A DNA stretch of 64,000 nt from assembly GCA_033032175.1 (NCBI GenBank), contig CM065325.1:7592930-7656929 (forward strand), in the 5' to 3' direction. This document shows positions 11,401-20,641 of the stretch, piece after piece. Origin of the DNA: Saturnia japonica. Its lineage: Eukaryota; Arthropoda; Insecta; Lepidoptera; Saturniidae. The translations under genes and the position numbers were made by a program. Position 1 is the stretch's first letter, and every line of letters begins with the position of its first letter. The notes beneath the pieces are model-generated. The model saw nothing but the letters and a program-made list of their open reading frames with translations, made no database searches and was not told the DNA's origin.

Positions 11401-12394
11401 AATTAAGGTAACATACAGCCATAACATAAACATGTTTAAATATAATTTATACAAACAGGCCTACAGTACCATATATTGAAGTACATATATCTATACATAA
11501 TTTTTCAAAAATCGTAGCGTTACAATTATATTAAAAAAAGAACTAAATAAATTTAGAATTTAAATATCAACATTAAAATAAAAACATATAAGAGTTAAAT
11601 TTATATTATATCATAACATGTCTTTATTCAACAAATCACGTACCTTCCTTTTGTAAGATGATAATTTATTTGAAAATATGTCAACATCGCTAAGAAATCT
11701 GTTATAGTAATAACAAGAACGTTGAAAGAAGGAGTTTTTGAAATAATTTGTCCGACAAAAGGGAACATGATATGTATCCTTTGATCGTGCGTTTGATCGC
11801 GGTATTTTTAAAGAAATGTGTTCCAGAAGTGGAGAGGAATCTATATGGTAATTAATTATTTTGTGTAAGAAGATTGCATCAAGATATATCCTCCTATGTT
11901 TTAAAGATTGCATATCATGCCTGGAAGCACTTGTTTTAAAATCAATAAAAAAAATTGTATCGTCTGCATAGAGTAAATGACATGACTCCTTAAAACATGC
12001 GCCTATATCATTGATATACAGCGTAAATAGAAAAGGGCGAAGATGAGATCCTTGGGGAATACCGGAAGAAATCGCTAGAAACCTAGAACGATAACCTTTC
12101 AGTGCTACAGCTTGACTGCGGTTTCTTATATACGACTCAATCCACCTTAGAAGGTTACCGTGTATACCGACCCTTAATAACTTGTTCAGTAATATTGAAT
12201 GATTTATTTTATCAAATGCTTTAGAGAAATCAGTATACACTGCATCCACCTGATAGCCAGAATCGAGTGCTTTTGTAATAAAAGTAGTGTAACCGACTAA
12301 ATTAGTGTCAATACTGCGACCGCGAAAGAATTCATGCTGCTCAACAGTAATATGATGACAAATTTGTGTCATATATTTATATGTATTTTTGATG
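11400..12394 (-). pseudogene. CR1/Jockey-like LINE with internal deletion, inserted in rep9
   Basis: A 253-residue minus-strand frame (12372-11611) carries part of a reverse transcriptase: EQHEFFRGRSIDTNL, VDAVYTDFSKAFDKINHSIL, SSGIPQGSHLRPFLFTLYIN and the catalytic LLYADDTIFF. Straight after that it jumps to the C-terminal region (SLKHRRIYLDAIFLHKIINY, IPRSNARSKDTYHVPF), so the thumb region is missing although the frame is kept. The 5' end is truncated near 12394. The 3' end on the left has an ATT-rich simple tail at 11380-11400. Retrotransposition would need the lost parts, so it is a dead copy. Its insertion site is clear because the target repeat occurs uninterrupted at 62.4 kb. Confidence 0.88.
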
Positions 12395-12560
12395 TAATAT
12401 TGGTGGCGTATTGTGTGATATAGTTTGGTTTCTGTGTTTAAGTGAAGTGGATTATAAATAAAAAACTAAAGCATGCATTCTGGGATCCCACAAAAACTCC
12501 CTAGAACGTTCTAATAAGGAGCCACCATCTTGTTGGGATAATCGTCATAACACATTACAC
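12395..12560 (+). repeat. rep9, right part
   Basis: TAATATTGGTGGCG, GATATAGTTTGG, GCATGCATTCTGGGATC, CACAAAAACTCCCTAGAA and GCCACCATCTTGT match 62425-62570 of the unbroken copy in order. Confidence 0.6.
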
Positions 12561-13137
12561 TATATTCACATGATAATCGCAGTAATGGTATTCATAAAAG
12601 AGACTATTTGCCAAGTTAGGAAGAAGAAGAAAAAACAAATGTAAGGTAATAAGTAGTGGTAGACCGTGTGTAAAGTTCGTCGACAGAAGTTTCACTACGA
12701 CACCTATTTCTGTCGCAAAAAAGCAGCACGCATGCTGCTGTGTTCCTATCCGAACTGTACATGTAGCCGGTGACACACACTGGCAAGTGAGGCGTTCTAA
12801 CTAAATTCAGGTGTAGCAACCTATTATTGAATGGCCTCAGTTAGAACTCCGGATTTTCTAAGGTAGGTTAAAGAAAGCTATAGCAGTTACCACTTAACAG
12901 TAGATGGATTGCTTGCTGACGATTTGCTACTGAAAAATAATTAGGAAGTAATATGATCACTTTTCATCTTGAACATTCAGCGCGCGTCATATATGAACTG
13001 CACGTCACAACCTTATGTACAATTTGCCTTAAAATTGGCTATCATTTTTGTCGCAATGAAGAGTTCAAAAATGTTACAAAATAATTTATACGTAAATTAA
13101 ATAATTTTTCTGAAGAGTATCTATTAAATTTATTTAA
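12561..13137. other. no feature recognised
   Basis: No coding frame or repeat family was recognised. The overlapping minus-strand frames near 12555-12819 lack any motif and look like chance. Confidence 0.4.
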
Positions 13138-13342
13138 TGTTTTAGAAGAACTATTGCAAAGGGAGGATCCTCCGACCAGACGGGTGTTATGTCTGGCGGG
13201 CAGCTGCCCAACAGTTGTAGTCGGGTTGTTGTATATATACTCAACGATTGAGTTAATTTCTATAGCGCAATGTAGGATAGTAGGATGCTTCTTATGTGGT
13301 TCGATAGCTGTCGCTATGTGTCGCTATGTAGATGTCGCTACA
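13138..13342 (-). repeat. LTR (3' LTR of the element)
   Basis: On minus it starts TGTAGCGACATCTACATAGC and contains a TATA-like GAGTATATACAACAA. It shares GACGGGTGTTATG-, GGGCAGCTGCCCAAC- and AATGTAGGATAGTAGGATGC-type stretches (plus strand) with 14522-14721. Confidence 0.9.
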
Positions 13343-13358
13343 ACACTCCCTTCCGAGA
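13343..13358 (-). other. polypurine tract
   Basis: On minus, GGAAGGGAGTGT lies immediately before the 3' LTR start TGTAGCG. A purine run at this exact place primes second-strand synthesis in LTR retroelements. Confidence 0.6.
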
Positions 13359-13424
13359 CCGGAGGTCGATAGCAGGTTGAGTCGTCCATACATCTTGTGA
13401 TGCTTGCCGGGCCAGTGGAATGTT

Positions 13425-13531
13425 CCAGTGAGTCGGAAACAGATGCCGCATAGTTCACGGTAAGTCGGAACTGTCTGCGGTGATGCCCCAGTGAGTCGGG
13501 GTGATGCTGAAAGAATGCTCCAGTGAGTCGG
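13425..13531. repeat. three copies of a 12-bp direct repeat
   Basis: CCAGTGAGTCGG occurs at 13425-13436, 13488-13499 and 13520-13531, with a partial GTAAGTCGG at 13461. It lies in the internal region between gag and the 3' LTR. Confidence 0.85.
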
Positions 13532-13535
13532 AGTG

Positions 13536-14469
13536 TTATAGTGCTGCGTAGTGGCTGGCTGCTGCGTCGACCAGGAGAGAAGTGCGTCTCTGCTTGCTGA
13601 CCGGCCGAAGTGCAATGTGCTGTGCCAAGGTCGCTGAGAAGGCTGTGGGTGATGACCAGGAATGCGCGTCCGCTGCATGCTGGTGGTTAGGATACCTGAA
13701 GTAGCCGTGGATGCTGGCTGGCTGTATGACTCGCTGCTCGAAAGCTTGTGGAAGTGATGATGACGTCACGATGTAGCTGTGCGAAGAAGGTTGCGCTGAC
13801 GTTCATGCTCGGGGTCACCAGTGTAGAAAGCGCGGCAACCTGGCGCGTCAACTCGGCAATGGACTACCGTAACTCGCTGATTTCAGCGTTGGGTGTAGGC
13901 GTGGATACTTGCTGCACCTGTGGTTGGCCGATGACGTCATTCACCGTGTCGGCGAGAATCGCTAGTTCATCTAGGGTGCTCTTGGATTGCGATGCGATGA
14001 TGACTTGCATATGTGTCGGTAACCGGCTTGACCATATGGAACGCACGAAGTCATCTGGCACGTTTGGACCGGCCAGACTTTGTAAGTGTTGCAAGAATTG
14101 CGACGGCTTACGATCGCCGATGTCCTCGTGTGTCAACAGCTGGTGTACTCTTTGTTCTTGCTACGATGTTAGCCTGGTCACCAATTCGCTTTTCAATTTT
14201 TCATATCTTCCACTAGACGCTGGGTTCTTAATAATATCCTTAACTTCCATTGCGTATCTATATTCTAAATGGGCCAGCACGTGGTTATATTTCGTAGCGT
14301 CAACTGTAATATTGGCAAGTGCAAATTGCCCTTCCAATTGTGCAAACCATAGTGTCGGTTCATCGGGCCAGAACGGAGGTACTTTTACACTGACACTGTT
14401 AACGGTCTCCGCTGATTTTTCCATTGCCTTGTGTTCTTGAGATCGCGACATTGTTACGGCACAGTACAA
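13536..14469 (-). pseudogene. gag remnant of the LTR element
   Basis: Minus-strand translation from 14469 gives a Gag of the Ty3/Gypsy type found in arthropods: VKVPPFWPDEPTLWFAQLEG, then QFALANITVDATKYNHVLAH, DIIKNPASSGRYEKLKSELV. An in-frame stop follows at about 14163-14161. The frame then continues with EQRVHQLLTHEDIGDRKPSQ, FLQHLQSLAGPNVPDDFVRS and WSSRLPTHMQVIIASQ to about 13864. Gag would form the particle shell around element RNA. Downstream frames to 13536 are still open in pieces but I cannot match them to Gag, and no zinc knuckle or protease is visible. The start at 14451 (MSRSQEHKAM) is a plausible natural start. The stop makes it a pseudogene. Confidence 0.85.
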
Positions 14470-14508
14470 AAAAAAATATGGTGGACAATCGCCTCGTGTC
14501 CGATCACG

Positions 14509-14521
14509 TCGGGGTCACCAG
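14509..14521 (-). other. primer binding site candidate
   Basis: On minus, CTGGTGACCCCGA lies directly after the 5' LTR end. Sequence at this place normally pairs with the 3' end of a host tRNA. The tRNA was not identified. A close copy of this stretch occurs inside the element at 13811-13826. Confidence 0.5.
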
Positions 14522-14721
14522 TGTAAAAGAACTTTTGCAAAGGGTGGATCCTCTGACCAGACGGGTGTTATGTCTGGCGGGCAGCTGCCCAACGGTTGTA
14601 GTCGGGTTCTTGTATATATACTCAACGGTTGAGTTAATTTCTATAGCGCAATGTAGGATAGTAGGATGCGTCTTATGTGGCTCGATAGATGTCGCTGTGT
14701 CGCTATGTAGATGTCGCTACA
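14522..14721 (-). repeat. LTR (5' LTR of the element)
   Basis: Partner of 13138-13342, with the same TATA-like box and boundaries. A 2-bp difference in a GTCGCTATGTGTCGC region and scattered substitutions separate the two. Confidence 0.9.
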
Positions 14722-17394
14722 ATGTCATTACCGTGGCATGAAAGTTTTGGAATTTTATCCTCATTTTCGATATTTTTTAGTTATAGCAAAATGCTTTTGA
14801 ACTTTCATTTTGACTACAAAGTAGAATGAAAGTATGCATGTAAACGTAAAAAAGTATGCTTACAGAAGAAAAAGAAATGTCAAAAAAGTAACAGAACAGA
14901 ATCACCACTTAGTTAAAATTTGGTACAGTTTATATTCCAATATAGTTGAAAACTCTTACAAGGTTAAAATAAAAATTAAAATAATCATCCATGGTTTCTA
15001 ATGCAGCTCGAATTAACATTGCAACCATTACGAATTACTGTTGAAACGTAACCCAGAGCGGTTTTTAACTCATACGCGCATCGCTATTATTTCTTCGCAT
15101 ATATAGAGGATTGCATAACTAACTACCTATTTAAGTATTTTCTGAGTTTAGCAAAAAATAATCATATTTCTCACATTATCACATAATAGTTGTCGTTGGG
15201 AAACTCGCTGCGGCAGTAAATTATCCTGTAGTGAGCGCAACTTTATCTAATTTTCAGTTTCATTGTGTGGGGGTTGGTCACGCAGTTGCCGACACGGTGA
15301 CACTAATGGCGTGATTTGAATTTACCTTTGATTGTCGAGAATTAGATTTTCGTTTATTCTATTATGCTATGACCGGATCATTCGTATTTCATAATTAAAC
15401 CCTTAGATTTTAAAAACTGTGTTCCGAACGCTTTTATATATTCTATAAATGCCGGATCTGAAGCTCAATTTATTGATATATTCTAATCGTAAGAATGAAT
15501 TAATTATTGTTCATGCAAGGTCTATGGGATAACACGTGGGGAATACTCGTACATCATTATCTAAAAAAAATTAATTGCTAGATTTGCCGAAAGTATTCAT
15601 GCCATATAATTATTAAAATATTTTACAGCATGCAAACTTATTCAAAATATACGTGACTTGTAAACAGTTGAGCTGTTAAGCCCACACTTGTGAAATAATA
15701 CCGCTGAATTCCAGTGAGAATCCGCCAACAAAATCAGGCTACGAAACAAGGGAGTGACTAAATAACAGGATTAAGTATCTTAAAACCTTTTTACTTAGAT
15801 AATCTTGACTTTTTGGAGATTAGTCTAATTACGTCAGATTGTTGTTATTGCAAGTCATGGTAAAATTTCACCTGATATCTCCGTATTTAGAATATTCCTC
15901 TTATGATACAACGGTGAAAACTTTTAACTGTTTAATTTTTAACAGGCTTCTCTAATATTCATACTTTCACGAAACATAGCAGTATAATTTTACTGAATTA
16001 AGTTTTTATAATGTTATATACTTATTTTATATTAAGTATATGTTATATAAGAAATCTGGTGGTTTCCGAGTGTCCTGACCTCATAAAAACTGGTGTGGTG
16101 GTACATTATATATTGAAGATAGCAAATTTCACTTAAAGGAAACATTATTTTGTTTTTAGAAATAAAAATAACGGCATTCACAGATTTTCTAAAAAAAGCT
16201 TACTAATACTGGGAATACATATTACAACACCTAGACTTACTTAAAAATATAAAAGTTATTTTAATTTTTTTAGAATTCCACGATGAGAGTAAGTACCTAA
16301 ATATAAAAAAAAGATAATGTGTGAATCATCTGTAAAAAAGTCATCAGCTAAATCATTTCTACATAAATTAATTGGCAATATTATTGTTACCTACCTTTTA
16401 ACTTTTGTTTATTACACGAGATATTATGACAAAGTATTTAAAATTAAATTTATAGACTTTGTTTTGACTATCTATGTGTGAGGCTGTAATTTTGAAATTG
16501 AACGGACATCTCGATAATTTTCTGTTATTTTTCTGTTTGTCTGTTGTCTGTGTTCGTTTTATGGCTATTTCATAAAGTAATTTATATTATGAGAAATATA
16601 ATATTTTACATAAGAGGAATAATTTGATTACTTAGAATCTTGCCTTTAAACAATAAAGTTTTTTTGTTGTTTCAGTGAAACAGCGTTTTTTTTATTTTAT
16701 ATCATCCAGATTCTATTAAAATAAAATACCTACTCGTAAGCTCATTATAAACGAAAACGCTCCCGAGACTTTGACGACAACGAAACGCAAGGTATCAGTG
16801 CTTATCCAAGCATACGACCCAGGAAGTAATATAAGTAAGCCAAATGAGCATTTTTCCTCTTCACTGCTCGCGGGCAGACTGGTCTGAATTCGTAATAATA
16901 TCTCATTTCATTAGAGACATCTTTACTGTAGTAGGAGATATCTAAAACAACTAGTTATATTAATAATCATTATGTTCACGAGAAAATCAATTGAAATATT
17001 TCTATTTTTATACTATTAATATGGGTTTATTTATGTGAAACATTTAATGCCACTATTGGGAATAAATTCGTTTATTACACACAGTACGATACAAGATATA
17101 ATTACAGTTGCCAACCTTAGTACATAATTATAACAAGGGACACGACTAATAAAAGCGTTACCTAGGTGTCAAATGAAATGAAGGTGAATTAGGTTTAGTT
17201 TTCACATTTCAAATAGTCTTATTCAATATGTTTTACTCTGACATACAACAAACTTAACAAAAGTTAAACAATTATTCAGCTAATTAATAAAAAATATTAA
17301 CAATAATTATGGAGCCTTTCATTACTTTAACTCTAAAACTTTAAAAGAAGCTTGAAAAAATTAAGGTTGTTTGCATCAACACTGCTCAAACATA
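14722..17394. other. no feature recognised
   Basis: AT-rich, 2.7 kb. A GC-richer patch at 15200-15310 and a polypyrimidine-AG acceptor-like site at 16674 were inspected. No linked open frame or repeat family was recognised. Confidence 0.45.
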
Positions 17395-17663
17395 ATGAAA
17401 GTACACTTGATGTTGTTAATGAATATGTGTGTCTAGGACATTATGTCCAGTTAGGTACATAAGTCCAACTTTAAAGAAGAAGTCGATCGCCGAATCCAAC
17501 TCGGCTGAGCAGCGTTCGGGAACATATGTGAAATCTTCTCGTCTAAGTTACGCAGTGTCTCAAGACAAAAGTCTTTGACCAGTGTGTGTTGACAGTGATG
17601 ACCTGTGGGACTGAATCGTGGTCGCCAACTATGCGCCTCGTAAGAAAGATCAAGGTTACTCAT
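17395..17663 (+). pseudogene. RTE-like LINE reverse-transcriptase fragment
   Basis: Read in several frames, the plus strand gives the connector region of RTE-type LINEs: NEYVCLG, VDRRIQLG-AAFGNICEIF, SSKLRSVSRQKSLTSV, then VMTCGTESWSPTMRLVRKIK and VTH. Stops and frame changes show decay. Homology stops abruptly at 17663, where the sequence AGAGTGGGTCAAAAAAATC begins a different element. The 20239-20626 block holds the next portion of the same protein type, but on the opposite strand and from another insertion. Confidence 0.8.
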
Positions 17664-18937
17664 TAGAGTGGGTCAAAAAAATCTTTTTTTTTTTTTACAA
17701 GTGACACGAAAAAATGGTTTGCTAGACACCTTAAAAAAAATCTCACCAAGCATGAGCTCTTAATTTTAATAGGAAGATCCTCCGCATCACAGTTTTGTAT
17801 TTTTTTCTCAGTCCAATAGAAAAAAATTCATACCTCATAATTTATCGATTGAACAGAAAAATGTTCCGAGATAATTTTTTTTGGAAATTTAATGCTCTAC
17901 AAAAAAGGTATCTTATATTTTTTCCGTAAACCTCACCATTTGAAAGATATTAAGTATTTAATTTTGATTATTTTAAGACAAATTTCATTTTTGTTTATGA
18001 ATTTTATAACTCGACAATAAATGACTTTTACAAAATGCGCAATACAAATTTTTGTTGGAAATTAACTGCTCTATAAAAATGGTTTCTTATGATTTGGCGA
18101 TGAAATTAACCGTTCAAAAGATATTCATCATCAAACTATCATGTGTACGAATTTTAAAAGTTTTTGATGAGATATTCGAAAAATTTCAATTTAATTTATA
18201 ATTTTTGAGAAAATTTACACGAACTTTAGTTGTTATCAACTGAGAAACTTCAAAATAATTTTCAAGTTTTTATTTATGTTTAAGTATATTTGTCTCCATT
18301 TAAAAAATAAATTGGACATAATTTATCGCTTAGTTAAATATTTATTAATAAAAAAAGCAAAGTTTTCATTAAACATATATTATGATATGTTTCAGTATCA
18401 GAGAAAAACAATGTCCAATTAGTTATAAATAAGTATTTTATTCCAATTTTCAAACAAGTTTTTGTTGCAAGTTGGGTAATTTTTTCGATGCTCTTTGAAA
18501 ACTTGCAATAAAAATTGAAATTGCTCTTGGTTTTATGTTAAACATTGGTTATATTCACTTACTAATGCGACACCTCGCTCTGCCACATCATTAACAACTT
18601 TTAATTGTGCGAAAAATTCTTTATTTTCATTATAACTGTCATCAGTAGACCATAAATCAATATTTTCATCAAGAAAATCATATGGCAGATCAAAGAGCTC
18701 AAACAGTTTCATTGACTTCTTAGAAACAGCGTCACTATGTTTTTTTTTGCAGAATTGAATCTAAATTTTTTTTATCAATTATAAATCTTCTTGCTTTAGA
18801 ATCTGTACCTTCGCGAGTCTTAACAGCTTCAACAATATTCTTCTTTATGTTTAATGGTACGATATCATCAAATAGTGATAAAATGGCAAGTTCATCACAT
18901 AAGTACCATAAATGTAAAGTCATTTTTTCAAGCATGT
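17664..18937 (-). mobile_element. decayed element carrying an uncharacterised multicopy protein
   Basis: The unit starts at AGAGTGGGTCAAAAAAATC, where it cuts the RTE fragment, and ends where a rep1 copy begins at 18936. Its right part holds the protein remnant described separately. Its left 750 bp are non-coding, with two related blocks of about 70 bp at 17882-17952 and 18056-18127. The blocks share GGAAATT-AA, GCTCTA-AAAAAGGT and CAAAAGATATT. Inverted repeats are not established because the right end is lost. Calling it mobile is inference from the sharp left junction and the multicopy nature of the protein. Confidence 0.45.
18425..18935 (-). pseudogene. uncharacterised multicopy arthropod protein, broken
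   Basis: From ATG at 18935 (minus) the frame reads MLEKMTLHLWYLCDELAILS, LFDDIVPLNIKKNIVEAVKT and RRFIIDKKNLDSILQKK. It breaks in a T/A homopolymer near 18741, then resumes with SMKLFELFDLPYDFLDENID, FFAQLKVVNDVAERGVALVS, EYNQCLT, a stop, and QFQFLLQVFKEHRKNYP. The KVVNDVAERGV and LLQV..EHRK blocks are familiar to me from large, multicopy, uncharacterised proteins of aphids and other invertebrates. I know no function for them. Only the C-terminal part is present. One frameshift and one stop disable it. It is immediately preceded by a rep1 insertion, which may have removed the N-terminal part. Confidence 0.6.
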
Positions 18938-19037
18938 AAGCATTTTTGTCTTTAAAATAGCCGGGAGCGGGGAAACTAGATTCGCGCGGGCATTCTTTAA
19001 TCTACGTGAGCGAAGCCACAGGCACAGCTAGTAATGA
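18936..19037 (-). repeat. rep1 head, minus strand
   Basis: On minus it reads ACTAGCTGTGCCTGTGGCTT, CGCTCACGTAGATTAAAGAA, CCCCGCTCCCGGCTATTTTA and AAGACAAAAATGCTTAC, a well-preserved rep1 head with its 3' half missing. Confidence 0.75.
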
Positions 19038-19239
19038 ATAAAGTTTGACCATACACAAAGTGGCGTTCAAGTTCTTAAATCTTAAAAAACTCAGAGGTAT
19101 AATTTCTGCACCATTTTCACGCAACGAGCGCACACTGTCCCATGAATTTTACCATGCCTTTTTAAATACTATTTTATTTATGAGATTTTTCTCATTTTTC
19201 TAATGTCTGCCTGGCTAGCTACAACCCTCAAGTTGAAAA

Positions 19240-19525
19240 TCAGTTGCCAAACAGGTTTTAGGAGATAGGGCATAAAGAAATAAATATCTTTGGAGATTTC
19301 TTTTAACTTGGGGTTGTCCAACTGGTGGAATGCCTCCACCTTACATAAGATCTCAGCCAAACAATTGGTGCTGAATAGGGTTTCCAGAGCTCTTTGGGGC
19401 TTGGGGTAGAGGGGTTAAAGTTCGCAAACACGCTAGTGATACATATTGAATTACAGCGTCAGTGGGCTACGGTATCCATTTACTATCAGGCGGGCCATAT
19501 GCTTGTTTGCCACCTTAGAAGTTTA
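19240..19525 (+). repeat. rep4 copy 1
   Basis: Shares with 25255-25505 the order GAGATTTCT, CTTGGGG-GTCC, TTTCCAGAGCT, TTGGGG, CTAGTGATACAT, GGGCTACGGTATCC and CATCAGG-GG, then GCTTGTTTGCCACCTT. This end sequence is widespread in moths in my memory. The element class is unknown to me. Confidence 0.65.
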
Positions 19526-19696
19526 AAAATAAGAACCTATATGTATGTTTCGGTACTTGAGACTCTACACTTGAGAGCCAGTTCCCCCGCTATGTTTAGT
19601 TTTTAAAAAATGTATACTTATTTATGCAAGTAAGAAATTATACTTATTTGGCGTAACAAAAGAAAAATAAATGTAGTTTTATTCCCCGTGATAATA

Positions 19697-19930
19697 TTTT
19701 TTGTGCCTCATGGCGCAGTGGTAGCAAGCCCTACTATTGAGCCAAGACGTCGTGGGTTCGATCCCTGCATATGAATGACTTTTGTTCGATGAGCATAAAT
19801 GTCAGTTGTATCTCTGGGTGTTGAATATCTATATATATATATATACATGCATATTAGCAGTTTATTCACCATAATACAAGCTTTGTTTAGTTTGAAATTC
19901 AATGACTGTGTGTGAAACTGTATCGCCATA
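19697..19930 (+). repeat. sine1: tRNA-derived SINE copy 1
   Basis: The tRNA-like head has an A box (TGGCGCAGTGGTAGC at 19712) and a B box (GGGTTCGATCCC at 19753). The tRNA-unrelated body reads ATGAGCATAAATGTCAGTTG, TGGGTGTTGAATATCTATAT, a (TA) run, and AAGCTTTGTTTAGTTTGAAA. The same body is found reversed at 36880-37110. RNA polymerase III would transcribe an intact copy. Confidence 0.85.
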
Positions 19931-20238
19931 CTTATTAAAACAACAAATTCTCGTACAAATCTAGGTCAATTTTCAGTTTTCTCAATTCAATAGACTCATG
20001 AGACATTATAACGTTGCTTCCAAGAGTAATACAAATAAGGTTGATATTTTCTTCGAATCATATTCTTGTTCTTCTTGCCAATAATAATTTTCTTAAACAA
20101 TATTTGTATTTACTTATAATAATTTTTATTTTATATAGCTGTTTGAATATATTAATTATTAAAAATACACAATGTTGTGTTAGCATTTCACATGCATGTC
20201 ATCGTTGCCTTTGTTGTTGTCTCTGTTGGCAGCCTAGG
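19931..20238. other. no feature recognised
   Basis: AT-rich sequence between a SINE and an RTE 3' end. Nothing else is recognised. Confidence 0.4.
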
Positions 20239-20626
20239 TAAAAAAAAAAAATCATCTTCATCATCATCATTTCAGCCGCAGGACGTCCACTGCTGAACAT
20301 AGGCCTCCCCCATAGATCTCCAGAGCGACCGATCTCGTGCGGCCTGCACCCAACGGCTCCCAGCGACCTTTATTATGTCGTCTTTCCATCTAGTGGGGGG
20401 CCGTCCTACGCTGCGCTTTCCGGAGCGTGGTCTCCACTCGAGAACCTTTCTGCCCCAACGGCCGTCAGTTCTCCGAACTATGTGCCCCGCCCACTGCCAC
20501 TTCAACTTGCTAATCCTTTTGGCTATATCGGTGACCTTAGTTTGTCTACGGATCTCCTCATTTCTGATTCGATCTCGTAGAAAAACACCAAGCATAGCCC
20601 TCTCCATAGCTCTCCATTCTCCATAA
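20239..20626 (-). pseudogene. RTE-type LINE ORF2 C-terminus and 3' end
   Basis: The minus frame from about 20626 to the stop at 20272 gives WRAMERAMLGVFLRDRIRNE, EIRRQTKVTDIAKRISKLKW, QWAGHIVRRTDGRWGRKVLE, WRPRSGKRSVGRPPTRWKDD, VAGSRWVQAARDRSLW and EAYVQQW. This is the very C-terminus of the reverse-transcriptase polyprotein of lepidopteran RTE elements. The 3' end has the usual GGCCTATGTTCAGCAGTGGA and (ATG)n features, then an A-tract. The reading frame is intact over this part, so the copy is fairly young. It is 5' truncated at 20626, 15 bp from the pogo-like element. Confidence 0.9.
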
Positions 20627-20641
20627 AAAAATAAAATAATA

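Larger units (their letters stand above)
13138..14721 (-). mobile_element. Ty3/Gypsy-type LTR retrotransposon, internally deleted
   Basis: Two direct repeats of about 200 bp (13138-13342 and 14522-14721) bound about 1.2 kb. On the minus strand the order is 5' LTR, primer-binding-site candidate, gag remnant, purine tract and 3' LTR. The LTRs differ at roughly nine positions by eye, so the insertion is fairly young, yet protease, reverse transcriptase and integrase are absent. The element was probably non-autonomous or lost pol by deletion. ATGT lies next to both outer ends (13137-13140 and 14722-14725), but if the LTR starts TGT/ends ACA the duplication does not fit cleanly. I therefore leave the target duplication open. 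Confidence 0.85.

Noticed and set aside
13292..13678. 128-residue minus-strand frame across the LTR border
   Set aside because: It runs from internal non-coding element sequence into the LTR. Repetition of GACTCACTGG makes the frame look structured without coding meaning.
13748..14440. 230-residue plus-strand open frame
   Set aside because: It lies antisense to the gag remnant, whose minus-strand reading gives clear Gag similarity.
19753..19764. tRNA gene call at the B box in 19.7 kb
   Set aside because: The downstream body is shared with 36.9-37.1 kb, so this is a SINE head, not a host tRNA.
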